From Gammaproteobacteria bacterium (lineage in GTDB: Bacteria > Pseudomonadota > Gammaproteobacteria > Pseudomonadales > Azotimanducaceae), in assembly GCA_003247835.1 (NCBI GenBank), contig QJYB01000024.1:1-64000 (forward strand): 64,000 nucleotides of DNA, given 5' to 3'. The position numbers were made by a program, and so were the translations under genes. Shown here in pieces: positions 26,194-34,975 of this stretch; the stretch's first letter is position 1; every line of letters starts with the position of its first letter. A model generated the notes under the pieces. It did no database searches, was not told the DNA's origin, and worked only from the letters and a program-made list of their open reading frames with translations.

Positions 26194-27340
26194 GATGCTA
26201 TACGCGATCGGACTCGGCGCGCTGCTGCTGTTGAGCGGCTGTGACCAGCCGCCGAATCCGCCGCGAGCTTCCCTTGGGCTCGATGCGGTACTCGGAGATG
26301 GCGAGCCTCACGGTTTTGCGCGCGCCGATGCACCGCGTGTCTTCAACTTTCCCGCGGACTACGGGGCACATCCTGACTTCCGCAGCGAATGGTGGTACCT
26401 GACGTTCACCCTGGAGGACGACGAGAATCGCCCGGTCGGCGTCCAGCTGACGTTGTTTCGGCAGGCACTGGCTGCGGATGATGGGTCAATGCGCGAGCCA
26501 CCGGGAAACCGCTGGCAGACCCCGCAGGTCTACCTGGCCCACTTCGCGGTCACCGACACCGTCTCAGGCACGCATCGAGCCAGCGAACGGTTCGCGCGCG
26601 GCCATCCGCGTCTTGCGGGTGTAACGGCGGACCCGTTTCACCTCTGGCTGGAAGACTGGCAGGTGCTGGCGGTGGACCGCAGCACCTGGCAGTTGACGGT
26701 GGACGCGGGCGAGGTGGGTGCAGCACTCGAGCTTTCACTGCGGGGGGCACCCGTGCTCCAGGGAGAGGCAGGTCTCAGCCGCAAAGGCGAACGGCAGGCG
26801 TCCTATTACTACTCGCTGCCCGACATCGCTGTCTCCGGTCAGGTCCGTGTGGACGGTGTAGAGCGCCACGTGCAGGGCGGCGGCTGGCTCGACCGGGAGT
26901 GGAGCACGAGCGTGCTGTCGGCAGGTCAGCTCGGCTGGGACTGGTTCGCCCTGTCGCTGGACGACGGTCGCCGCGTCATGCTGTTTCGGCTGCGGCGGGG
27001 AGACGGTGCCCGTGATCCGCATGATCAGGGCATGGTTTCGGCGCCGGGTGTTCGCGACCGGCTGCTTATGGCCCCTGATTTCGAGCTCCGTCCGGTGCGG
27101 GTGTGGCAGGATGAGAAAGGGGTGGGGTGGCCTGTGGGCTGGTCGGTCCGGCTCGGGTCGGAGACCTGGTCAGTGGAGGCCGTGATGGACGATCAGCGCA
27201 TGCAGACCAGCATCCGCTACTGGGAAGGGCTGGTGACCGTTCGGGACGACGCGGGTGCGCGCATCGGCCGGGGGTATCTGGAGCTCACCGGTTACGATGA
27301 TGCACGGCAGGCTGACGGCTTGGGAGGAGGGTGGCGATGA
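26183..27340 (+). CDS. AttH/CrtC-like lipocalin-fold lipoprotein
   Basis: This 385-aa protein has a signal peptide with lipobox 'LLLLSGC'. The AttH/CrtC family signature 'HPDFRSEWWYLTFTL' follows near residue 64, and the second repeat has 'GGGWLDREWSTS'. The family comprises tandem lipocalin-like barrels, including carotenoid 1,2-hydratase (CrtC) and AttH of Agrobacterium. With an ABC ATPase and FtsX permease just upstream, it probably serves as the periplasmic partner that receives or carries a hydrophobic ligand. Carotenoid hydration is unlikely because no carotenoid genes are present. Its stop overlaps the next ATG (ATGA). Confidence 0.88.
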   Translation: MWSRMLYAIGLGALLLLSGCDQPPNPPRASLGLDAVLGDGEPHGFARADAPRVFNFPADYGAHPDFRSEWWYLTFTLEDDENRPVGVQLTLFRQALAADDGSMREPPGNRWQTPQVYLAHFAVTDTVSGTHRASERFARGHPRLAGVTADPFHLWLEDWQVLAVDRSTWQLTVDAGEVGAALELSLRGAPVLQGEAGLSRKGERQASYYYSLPDIAVSGQVRVDGVERHVQGGGWLDREWSTSVLSAGQLGWDWFALSLDDGRRVMLFRLRRGDGARDPHDQGMVSAPGVRDRLLMAPDFELRPVRVWQDEKGVGWPVGWSVRLGSETWSVEAVMDDQRMQTSIRYWEGLVTVRDDAGARIGRGYLELTGYDDARQADGLGGGWR

Positions 27341-27912
27341 CGGACGACGAGCTGTCCTGGCGGCGGATGGGCAGCCATGCGGGTCCCCGTCTGCCCCTGT
27401 TCGACGTCCGTTTCGACGACATGGAACATCCCGAGAGCGGGGAGGTCCTTTCCCGGCTCGTGCTGTCCTCCGTGGACTGGGTGAACCTCGTTGCGCTGAC
27501 ACCGGAAGGCGCGTCGGTGATGGTCCGCCAGTACCGCTTCGGCGTCGGCTATCCGACGTTGGAGACCCCCGGAGGCATGGTGGATCCGGGTGAGGACTCC
27601 CTCACTGCTGCCAGGCGTGAGCTCGTCGAGGAAACCGGGTTCACGGGCGGAACCTGGTCCTATCTGGGTGCCGTGGAGCCGAATCCGGCCTTTCACGACA
27701 ACCTCTGTCACCACTGGCTGGCGGAAGGGGTGGTCCGTACCCGGCCGCAGAACACCGGCGGCGGCGAGCACATTCACGTCACCCTGATGAGCGAAGCGGA
27801 GGTCCGGGCCGCTGTGCAGGACGGCACCATCCGTCACGCGCTGGCGCTGTCGGCCCTGGCCCGGGTATTCGACCTCTGGCCCAGGCCGTTCAGGCAGCCG
27901 CCCCCAGCCTAG
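27337..27912 (+). CDS. NUDIX hydrolase, ADP-ribose pyrophosphatase-like
   Basis: This 191-aa protein has a complete NUDIX box, 'GGMVDPGEDSLTAARRELVE' followed by 'ETGF'. An upstream beta strand, 'VMVRQYRFGVG', resembles ADP-ribose and nucleotide-sugar pyrophosphatases (YffH/NudF type). It would cleave a nucleoside diphosphate linked to another group in the cytoplasm using Mg2+. The ATG at 27337 follows GGGAGGAGGG and overlaps the AttH-like stop, so it is the last gene of a five-gene overlapping operon flanked at both ends by NUDIX enzymes. Confidence 0.9.
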   Translation: MTDDELSWRRMGSHAGPRLPLFDVRFDDMEHPESGEVLSRLVLSSVDWVNLVALTPEGASVMVRQYRFGVGYPTLETPGGMVDPGEDSLTAARRELVEETGFTGGTWSYLGAVEPNPAFHDNLCHHWLAEGVVRTRPQNTGGGEHIHVTLMSEAEVRAAVQDGTIRHALALSALARVFDLWPRPFRQPPPA

Positions 27913-28023
27913 GGAGATTATTCCCACCCATGCCGTCCACAGCCGGCACACACTAGGCTCGGCTTGAAAAGTCCGTCACAATGGCGGCTCGACGGTCCAT
28001 ATCGGCAGGGGACAAGTCACTCC

Positions 28024-30330
28024 ATGAGGAACCATGACGCCGCGCATGCTGTGAGCCCGGGGGAGTCCTTTTCGCGGCTGCGGGGTTCGCAGGGCGCGCC
28101 CGGTTCCGCGGCCGGCAGCGACGAGACGCGGGGCCAGGAAAATCCCCGTGGGCGCCACGCGATCCTGATCGTCGACGACAAGCCAGAACTGCTGAACAGT
28201 CTGCATCAGCTCGTCGGTCTGCACGGGTATCAGGCTGACAAGGCGCTCGGCGGCGCCGAAGCGCTGCGGGCCCTGGGCGGGAAACGCTACGACGTGGTGC
28301 TCCTGGATCTCATCATGCCGGGGGTGAGCGGCCACGACGTGCTGGACTACGCCAGCAGAGAAGGGCTCGACTGCAAGATCATCGTCGTCAGCGGCGATTC
28401 GAGCTTCAGTGGCATCAAGCACGCGCTCCACTGCGGCGCGTTCGACTTCGTCAAGAAACCCTATGAGGCCGGCGAACTGATCGCCACCATGGAGACGGCG
28501 CTCAGGCAGTGCGAGCTCGAGGATCAGAACCAGGCGATGGGCGAGAAGCTCCGGGAATCGGAGGAGCTGCACCGCTTCATCGTCAACAATTCCCCGGATC
28601 TGGTCTACATGCTGGACCGGAACGGCTGCTTCATCTTCCTCAACGACCGTCTGGAGTCCCTGCTCGGCTACGAACGGGATGAGCTCATCGGCCGGCACTA
28701 CACCGAGCTCGTCGACGACGATCACCTGGAGCGGGCGCGGAACGTGTTCAACGAGCGGCGCATGGGCGAGCGGGCCGCCACCAACGTGGAGCTCAAGCTC
28801 AAGAGCCGGCTGAACCGGCGCGGACCCCGGCTGTTCCATGCTCAGTCATTGTGGATGGAGCTGACGGCGGAAGGCGTCTACTCGGATCCGAATGAGCGCA
28901 CCCGGGAGAACTTCGTCGGCACCTATGGCACGGCGCGGGACATCTCGGAGCGTAAGGAGGCCGAGGAGGTCATCAACTTCCAGGCCTATCACGACCTGCT
29001 GACACACCTGCCGAACCGGGCACTGCTCAAGGACCGGCTGTCGCTGGCCATAGCCCACGCCCGGCGGAACAAGCGCAAGCTCGCGGTCATGTTCCTGGAT
29101 CTGGACCGGTTCAAGCTGGTCAACGATACCCTCGGACATACCATGGGCGACCGGCTGCTCAAGGCGGTGGCGAACCGGCTGCAGAGCTGCCTGCGGCGGG
29201 GTGACACCCTGGCCCGGTTCGGCGGTGACGAGTTCACCCTGCTGCTGCCGGAGGTACGCACCAAGGACGACGTGGTGGTGATCGCCAGCAAGATCCTGGA
29301 TCGGCTGAACGCGCCGTTCGTGATCGACGGGCACGAACTCTTCGTCGGCGCGAGCATCGGCATCTCCATCTATCCTGAAGCCGGCGATTCGGAGGAAACG
29401 CTCATTCAGAACGCAGACATCGCCATGTACCAGGTGAAGGGTCGGGGTAAAAACGGTTACCAGTTCTTCTCCGAAGAGATGAACCACAGCTTCTCCACCC
29501 GGCTGTCCCTGGAACGGGAGCTCAGGAACGGACTCGCTCAGGGGGAGCTCAAGGTCTACTACCAGCCTCAGGTCTCACTGCTATCGGGGCGCATCACGGG
29601 TGTGGAAGCCCTGGTCCGCTGGCAGCACCCGGTGCGGGGGCTGGTAGAGCCGATCGATTTTCTGCCCATGGCGGAAGAAACGGGTCTCATCTGCCAGATC
29701 GACGAGTACGTGCAGTCGCAGGCGTTCCGCGACGTTGCGTACTGGCGCTCCAAGGGTTTCGACGGGATGCGCGTATCCGTGAATCTGTCGGCGACCCAGC
29801 TGGAGAAGGAAGGATTCGTCGACCGGTTCGTGGCATCCCTGCAGCAGTGCGGGCTCGAGGCCCAGGCAGTGAAGCTCGAGATCACCGAGAACACGCTCAT
29901 GCAGGACATGGAGGTGATCATCCCGAAGCTGAAGGAGCTGCGGCGCCTGGGTGTGCACATTGCCATCGATGACTTCGGCACGGGCTACTCGTCGCTGTCC
30001 TACCTGCAGCAGTTTCCGATCCAGACGCTGAAGATCGACCGGAGCTTCGTCGGCGACATCCGCGAAGACGAGTCGGATGCGAGCATCGTCAATGCCATCG
30101 TCGCCATGGCCCGCGGGCTCAAGCTCGACCTAATTGCCGAAGGCGTGGAGAACCGGACTCAGCTCCGCTATCTGCATGCACAGGGATGCAGCGAGGGTCA
30201 GGGTTTCTTCTTCTCCCGGCCAGTGCCGGCGAGTGAGATCACCACCATGATCCGTCAGAACCCCTTCGAATCGGTGGTTCGCGAAGGCACTGCGAGCGCC
30301 GGCAGCAGTGCTCCAGCCGGGGCGTTCTGA
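28024..30330 (+). CDS. Response regulator REC-PAS-GGDEF-EAL protein (c-di-GMP turnover)
   Basis: This 768-aa cytoplasmic protein opens with a receiver domain ('AILIVDDKPELL', phosphoacceptor in 'VVLLDLIMPG', 'FVKKPYEAGEL'). A PAS domain follows ('LVYMLDRNGCFIFLNDRLE'). The diguanylate cyclase domain has an intact 'RFGGDEF'. The EAL phosphodiesterase domain has 'VEALVRWQHP' and 'IDDFGTGYSSL'. Both catalytic motifs look intact, so it may make or degrade c-di-GMP depending on phosphorylation and PAS ligand. I prefer the ATG at 28024; the track's TTG at 27964 would add 20 residues. No kinase is adjacent. Confidence 0.93.
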   Translation: MRNHDAAHAVSPGESFSRLRGSQGAPGSAAGSDETRGQENPRGRHAILIVDDKPELLNSLHQLVGLHGYQADKALGGAEALRALGGKRYDVVLLDLIMPGVSGHDVLDYASREGLDCKIIVVSGDSSFSGIKHALHCGAFDFVKKPYEAGELIATMETALRQCELEDQNQAMGEKLRESEELHRFIVNNSPDLVYMLDRNGCFIFLNDRLESLLGYERDELIGRHYTELVDDDHLERARNVFNERRMGERAATNVELKLKSRLNRRGPRLFHAQSLWMELTAEGVYSDPNERTRENFVGTYGTARDISERKEAEEVINFQAYHDLLTHLPNRALLKDRLSLAIAHARRNKRKLAVMFLDLDRFKLVNDTLGHTMGDRLLKAVANRLQSCLRRGDTLARFGGDEFTLLLPEVRTKDDVVVIASKILDRLNAPFVIDGHELFVGASIGISIYPEAGDSEETLIQNADIAMYQVKGRGKNGYQFFSEEMNHSFSTRLSLERELRNGLAQGELKVYYQPQVSLLSGRITGVEALVRWQHPVRGLVEPIDFLPMAEETGLICQIDEYVQSQAFRDVAYWRSKGFDGMRVSVNLSATQLEKEGFVDRFVASLQQCGLEAQAVKLEITENTLMQDMEVIIPKLKELRRLGVHIAIDDFGTGYSSLSYLQQFPIQTLKIDRSFVGDIREDESDASIVNAIVAMARGLKLDLIAEGVENRTQLRYLHAQGCSEGQGFFFSRPVPASEITTMIRQNPFESVVREGTASAGSSAPAGAF

Positions 30331-30346
30331 CCGGTCTGATCAGCCC

Positions 30347-31573
30347 ATGAAAGGATTCACGACACGGATCGTGCACAGCGATCGGGGCAAGCCTATCGAG
30401 CACGGATCCCTGCAGAAACCCATCCACGCGACGGTCGCCTACGGTTACGACGACGCCAGGGACCTGGCTGCGGCGTTCCAGGGCACCAAGCCCGGTTTCA
30501 CCTATGGACGTCAGGTCAACCCGACGGTGGAGGCGCTGCAGGACAAGGTCACGACCATGGAGGGCGGCGTGGCGACGGTGTGCTTCGGGACGGGCATGGC
30601 GGCCATCGGCACCACGCTGTTTTCGCTGCTGCGTGCCGGAGATCACTTCGTCTCGTCGTCCTTTCTGTTCGGCAACACCAACAGCCTGTTCAACTCCTTC
30701 GCTACCCAGGGACTGGACGTCACCTTCGTGGACGCGACCGACGTGTCTCAAGTGGAGGCGGCCATCACACCGGCAACGAAGCTCGTATTCGTGGAAACCA
30801 TCGCCAATCCCCGTACCCAGGTCTCCGCCCTGGCCGAGATCGGCGCGTTGTGTGAAGCGCGCGGGCTGATCTACTTCGTGGACAACACCATGACCTCCCC
30901 CTACCTTTTTCAGCCGAAGGATGTGGGGGCGAGCCTGGTGATCAACAGCCTGACGAAATACATCGGCGGCCACGGCAATGCTCTCGGTGGTTCCGTCACC
31001 GAGATGGGTCGGTTCGACTGGCGCGGTTTCGGCAATCTCTACGACACCTACAGGACGGGTGATCCCAGTCGCTGGGCCATCACCCAGATCAAGAAGAAGG
31101 GCCTGAGGGATTTCGGCGCGGCGCTCGCACCCGAAGCTGCTCACCACATCGCCATCGGTGCGGAGACCCTCGCCCTGCGTATGGAGCAGCAGTGCGCCAA
31201 TACGCTGGCCATGGCGACGTTTCTCGACGCACACCCGCTGGTGAGTGCCGTTTACTATCCCGGGCTCGATTCCCACCCGCAGCACGAACGGGCGAAGGCG
31301 CTGTTCCGGCATCCGGGTGCCCTGTTCAGCTTCGAGCTCGACCATTCGGTCGACCTCTGGGCATTCCTGAACCGGCTCGAGGTGATCGTGAAGTCGAGCA
31401 ATCTGGGAGACAACCGCACGCTGGCAATACCGGTGGCGCACACGATCTATTACGAGATGGGACCGGAGCGGCGGGCAAGCATGGGGATCGACGAGTCGCT
31501 CATCCGGATCTCGGTAGGCATCGAGGACACGGACGATCTGCTCGACGACCTGACCCGCGCCTTCGAAGGGTGA
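30347..31573 (+). CDS. Cystathionine gamma-synthase family PLP enzyme
   Basis: This 408-aa protein belongs to the Cys/Met metabolism PLP family. It has 'FTYGRQVNPTVEALQDKV' (substrate and PLP phosphate region), 'CFGTGMAAIGTTLFSLL', the PLP-ring Asp in 'YFVDNTMTSPYLF' and the Schiff-base Lys in 'NSLTKYIGGHGNALGG'. Relatives include cystathionine gamma-synthase, methionine gamma-lyase and O-acetylhomoserine sulfhydrylase, and the sequence alone does not choose. The ATG at 30347 gives MKGFTTRIVHSD, the normal family start. metR lies 15 kb away, but no methionine pathway genes are adjacent. Confidence 0.9.
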   Translation: MKGFTTRIVHSDRGKPIEHGSLQKPIHATVAYGYDDARDLAAAFQGTKPGFTYGRQVNPTVEALQDKVTTMEGGVATVCFGTGMAAIGTTLFSLLRAGDHFVSSSFLFGNTNSLFNSFATQGLDVTFVDATDVSQVEAAITPATKLVFVETIANPRTQVSALAEIGALCEARGLIYFVDNTMTSPYLFQPKDVGASLVINSLTKYIGGHGNALGGSVTEMGRFDWRGFGNLYDTYRTGDPSRWAITQIKKKGLRDFGAALAPEAAHHIAIGAETLALRMEQQCANTLAMATFLDAHPLVSAVYYPGLDSHPQHERAKALFRHPGALFSFELDHSVDLWAFLNRLEVIVKSSNLGDNRTLAIPVAHTIYYEMGPERRASMGIDESLIRISVGIEDTDDLLDDLTRAFEG

Positions 31574-31630
31574 GCCCGCAGTTAAAAGGCATTCGCATTC
31601 GAGCAATCTGAAAGGTAAGGGGGACTCTAC

Positions 31631-32398
31631 ATGAACCGTCTGCAGGACAAGGTGGTGATCATTACCGGCGGCGCCGGTGGTATCGGCCGGATGGCCGGCA
31701 AACTCTTCGTCGAGGAGGGCGCCTATGTGCTGCTGGTGGACCTCGACGAGGCGGCTCTGAAGGATGCGGTAGCGGAGATCGGCAGCAACGCGGCGAGCTA
31801 TTTCGTGGCGGACGTCACCAGTGCCGCGGACAACGACGCCATGGTGGCCGCAGCAGAGGAGCGCTACGGCGGCGTGGACGGCCTCCTTGCCAATGCCGGT
31901 ATCGAGGGTGACGTCAAATCCATCGCGGATTACGACGAAGCGCGGTTCGACCAGGTGATGGCGATCAACGTGAAGGGTCCGTTTCTCGGCATCAAGTCCG
32001 TCACCCCCGCCATGCAGCGCCGCGGCGGCGGCAGTGTGGTCATCACCTCCAGCGTCGCCGGGCTGACGGGCACGCCGAACCTGTCCGCCTACACGACGAG
32101 CAAGCATGCGGTGATCGGCCTCATGCGCTCAGCCGCCAAGGAACTGGCCCCGCTGGGCATCCGCGTCAACACGGTGAACCCATCGCCGGTGGAAACCCTG
32201 ATGATGCGGCGGCTGGAGGCGGGCATCGGCGGTGAGGAGAACGCCGAGATGGTGCGGGCAGGTATGGCGGAGCGCATTCCACTGCACCGCTATGCCAATC
32301 CGGACGACATCGCGCGATCCATGCTCTACCTGGTCAGCGACGACAGTGCCTTCGTCACGGGCTCGGTCAACGTGGTGGACGGCGGCATGACAGCGTGA
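31631..32398 (+). CDS. Short-chain dehydrogenase/reductase
   Basis: This 255-aa classical SDR has the NAD(P)-binding 'TGGAGGIG' near residue 12. 'LANAG' is present, the active-site Ser lies in 'VVITSSVAGLTG', and Tyr/Lys lie in 'SAYTTSKHAVIG'. 'VDLDEAAL', with Asp at the end of strand 2, favours NAD+ over NADP+. The C-terminal 'FVTGSVNVVDGGMTA' is standard. The substrate is an alcohol or ketone that cannot be named from sequence. It lies 58 bases after the PLP enzyme and 49 bases before purC, all on one strand. Confidence 0.92.
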   Translation: MNRLQDKVVIITGGAGGIGRMAGKLFVEEGAYVLLVDLDEAALKDAVAEIGSNAASYFVADVTSAADNDAMVAAAEERYGGVDGLLANAGIEGDVKSIADYDEARFDQVMAINVKGPFLGIKSVTPAMQRRGGGSVVITSSVAGLTGTPNLSAYTTSKHAVIGLMRSAAKELAPLGIRVNTVNPSPVETLMMRRLEAGIGGEENAEMVRAGMAERIPLHRYANPDDIARSMLYLVSDDSAFVTGSVNVVDGGMTA

Positions 32399-32446
32399 AA
32401 CGCTGGTCGGTTGACACGACAACGGACGCAATTTAAGGACAGATCC

Positions 32447-33367
32447 ATGGCCCAAGCTCTTCTGAAAACCGACCTCGGTCTGCCGAACAAGCGCAGCGGC
32501 AAGGTGCGCGACCTCTACGACGTGACACTGGACGACGGCCGGAACGCGCTGCTGATCGTCGCCACGGACCGCATCAGTGCCTTCGACGTGGTCATGCGGA
32601 ACGGCCTGCCCGGCAAGGGTGTCGTGCTCACCCAGATCTCCCGGTTCTGGTTCGACTACTTCTCGGACGTGCCCAATCACCTCATCTCGACGGATGTGGC
32701 GGATGTGCCCGGTCTGACGGACGCCGAGCGCCAGGCGCTGGCCAATCGCATCATGCTCTGCCGGAAGACGGAGGTGGTGCCCATCGAGTGTATTGCCCGG
32801 GGATACATCACGGGTAGCGGCTGGAAGGACTATCAGCGTTCGGGCAGTGTCTGCGGCATACGGCTGCCGGAAGGGTTGCGCAACAGTGATCGGCTGGAAA
32901 CGCCGCTGTTCACACCGTCCACCAAGGCGGAGACGGGACACGACGAGAACATCTCGTTCGACGAGGGTGCTGCAATCGTCGGTCGCGAGCTCATGGACTG
33001 GCTCGGCAAGACGACGCTCGATCTCTACTGCCGGGCGCGGGACTACGCGCTCGATCGGGGCATCATTCTGGCCGATACCAAGTTCGAGTTCGGCCGTGTC
33101 GACGGTCAGGGTACGCCGCTGCTCATCGACGAGATCTTCACGCCGGACAGCTCCAGGTTCTGGCCGGCGGACGACTGGGAACCCGGCAGGGAGCAGCCGA
33201 GCTTCGACAAGCAGATCGTGCGCAACTACCTGGAAACCGTGGTGGCCGCCGGCGAGTGGGACAAGACACCGCCCGGCCCCCGGCTTCCGGACGACGTGGT
33301 GGCAAAGAGCATCGCCCGTTACGTCGAAGCCTACGAGCGGCTGACCGGAAAGACGCTCGCACTTTAG
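32447..33367 (+). CDS. purC: SAICAR synthase (phosphoribosylaminoimidazole-succinocarboxamide synthase)
   Basis: This 306-aa protein is the longer ADE1-like form of PurC. It has 'KRSGKVRDLYDVT', 'ATDRISAFDVVM', 'ECIARGYITGSGWKDYQ', 'KAETGHDENISFDE' and 'LADTKFEFG', all purine-pathway signatures. It joins aspartate to CAIR using ATP in de novo purine synthesis. The ATG at 32447 follows AAGGAC and starts at the family N-terminus. Its TAG overlaps the stop of the converging small secreted-protein gene by 3 bases. Confidence 0.97.
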   Translation: MAQALLKTDLGLPNKRSGKVRDLYDVTLDDGRNALLIVATDRISAFDVVMRNGLPGKGVVLTQISRFWFDYFSDVPNHLISTDVADVPGLTDAERQALANRIMLCRKTEVVPIECIARGYITGSGWKDYQRSGSVCGIRLPEGLRNSDRLETPLFTPSTKAETGHDENISFDEGAAIVGRELMDWLGKTTLDLYCRARDYALDRGIILADTKFEFGRVDGQGTPLLIDEIFTPDSSRFWPADDWEPGREQPSFDKQIVRNYLETVVAAGEWDKTPPGPRLPDDVVAKSIARYVEAYERLTGKTLAL

Positions 33368-33729
33368 GGCGATCCGACGGTCCTGATCGTCAGGACGTCA
33401 CCCGTAGTACAGCCCGAGCCGGTATCAGCGTTACCGCCGTTGATGGCGATCTGCACGTTGCCGTCTTCGTTGGTCAGCCCCAGCCATTCGCCTTCCGGTA
33501 CATCGGTGTACCACGTTCCCCAGGTGGCACCGATGGTCTGGTCCTTGCAGATCAGGGTGAAACCGCTGCCCGGCGACAGCCCGAGGCGGGCGGCATCGAG
33601 ATCGGTCTCCAGGTTGCCGAAGGTGTCGCCGACGCGGACGATGGTAGCGGTGTACTCCCCCTCTGCTGCCCGGGAGGTGCCCAGGGTGATCAGCACTACG
33701 GCGACGGCGATTCTGATCGGGGTGATCAT
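33364..33729 (-). CDS. Small secreted protein resembling the C-terminal domain of SAM hydrolases (DUF62/SAM hydroxide adenosyltransferase)
   Basis: This 121-aa protein has a signal peptide (1-22, 'IAVAVVLITLGTSRAAEG'). The mature part reads 'VGDTFGNLETDL', then 'YTDVPEGEWLGLTNEDGNVQ' and 'IAINGGNAD', and ends 'GDVLTIR'. This follows the C-terminal barrel of SAM hydroxide adenosyltransferases and fluorinase relatives (RFGN-TNI, TYA---GE-LALINS-G-LEIA-N-GNA, GD-V). The N-terminal catalytic half with its Asp is absent, so SAM hydrolysis by itself is unlikely. Two cysteines could form a disulfide. It sits alone between purC and a hydrolase gene. I infer a periplasmic binding role. Confidence 0.75.
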   Translation of the reverse strand: MITPIRIAVAVVLITLGTSRAAEGEYTATIVRVGDTFGNLETDLDAARLGLSPGSGFTLICKDQTIGATWGTWYTDVPEGEWLGLTNEDGNVQIAINGGNADTGSGCTTGDVLTIRTVGSP

Positions 33730-33815
33730 GGATCCATCTCCCTTCCTCTTCGTACCACATTGTGCACGGCCCCGCGCAGGAGGCTAGACTTCCGGATTTT
33801 CTCCGGAGATGGTTC

Positions 33816-34955
33816 ATGGAGATTCACGGGTTCTGTGACGAAAGGTTCGCGCCGGTCCAGGACGCCTTCGAGGCGAACTTCACCGAGCGCAACGACGTTG
33901 GAGCGAGTTTCGCAGCAACGCTCGATGGTGAGTACGTGGTGGACCTCTGGGCCGGCCACGCCGATGCAGCGCGGACCCGGCCCTGGACCGAAGACACCAT
34001 CGTCAACGTCTACTCCACCACCAAGACCATGACGTTCATCACCGCGCTGCTGCTGGCGGACCAGGGCAGGCTGGATCTGAACGCGCCAGTGACAGAGTAC
34101 TGGCCTGAGTACGGTCAGAACGGCAAGGAAAAGACGCTGGTCCGCCACTTCCTCTCGCACAGCGCCGGTGTGCCCGGATTCGTGCCGAAGATTTCGTCGG
34201 CCGAGCTCTACGACTGGGATGCCTGCACGGCCAACCTGGCGGCCCAGGAACCATGGTGGGAGCCGGGTTCACAGAGCGGTTATCACGCCGTCACCCAGGG
34301 CTACCTGATCGGCGAGCTGGTGCGGCGCATCACCGGGCGCTCTTTCGGCACGTTCTTTCGCGAAGCGGTGGCCGAACCGCTCGGTGCGGACTTTCACGTC
34401 GGCGTTGATCCTTCGGACTTCTCCAGGGTCGCCGAGATGATCCCCTCCGCTGCCAGCGGTGAGATCGCGCCGCCGACCATGGACCCGAACTCCATACCAG
34501 GGCGTGTGTTCGCGAGCGCGGGTCTCGAGAACACGGTCAACACGCCTGGCTGGCGTCAGGCGGAAATCCCGGCGGTCAACGGCCACGGCAACGCCCGGTC
34601 TGTGGTCCGTGCCCAGACCGCGCTGGCCAACGGCGGCAGCGCGTTCGGAGTGACGCTGCTGTCCGAGGCGGGCTGCCGGCGGATGCTGGAAGAGCAGATC
34701 GACGGCACGGACGCGGTGCTGATGATGCCGATCCGCTTCGGCATGGGGTACGCGTTCCCGAATGCGCTGATGCCCATGTCGCCGAGTCAGAGCGGTATGT
34801 TCTGGGGCGGGGCCGGGGGCTCCACCATCGTCGTGGATCAGGAGCATCGCGCCTGTCTGTCCTACGTGATGAACCAGATGGCGCCTGCCATCGTCGGCGA
34901 CTCGCGCGGCGGGTCGCTCGGCAAGGCTTTCTACGACGCCCTGCTTACGAAGTAA
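33816..34955 (+). CDS. Beta-lactamase-fold serine hydrolase (class C / esterase EstB type)
   Basis: This 379-aa protein has no signal peptide. The SxxK catalytic motif is 'VYSTTKTMTFI' (Ser and Lys four apart). The second motif Tyr is in 'QSGYHAVTQGYLIGELVRR', and the 'FLSHSAGVPGF' block is shared with family VIII esterases and penicillin-binding-protein-like hydrolases. Cytoplasmic members are usually esterases or lactamases of small ligands rather than antibiotic resistance enzymes. The ATG at 33816 follows a CGGAGA site; the track start at 33762 is 18 codons earlier. It converges with the AttH-like gene at 34976. Confidence 0.88.
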   Translation: MEIHGFCDERFAPVQDAFEANFTERNDVGASFAATLDGEYVVDLWAGHADAARTRPWTEDTIVNVYSTTKTMTFITALLLADQGRLDLNAPVTEYWPEYGQNGKEKTLVRHFLSHSAGVPGFVPKISSAELYDWDACTANLAAQEPWWEPGSQSGYHAVTQGYLIGELVRRITGRSFGTFFREAVAEPLGADFHVGVDPSDFSRVAEMIPSAASGEIAPPTMDPNSIPGRVFASAGLENTVNTPGWRQAEIPAVNGHGNARSVVRAQTALANGGSAFGVTLLSEAGCRRMLEEQIDGTDAVLMMPIRFGMGYAFPNALMPMSPSQSGMFWGGAGGSTIVVDQEHRACLSYVMNQMAPAIVGDSRGGSLGKAFYDALLTK

Positions 34956-34975
34956 GCAGACCGCTCAGCGGCAGC

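Noticed and set aside
30239-32107. 622-aa minus-strand ORF across the PLP enzyme and SDR
   Set aside because: It lies entirely antisense to two clear enzymes and has no family pattern.
34956-34975. Terminator between the serine hydrolase and the AttH-like gene
   Set aside because: CCGCT-CAG-CGG is a very short hairpin with no T-run.
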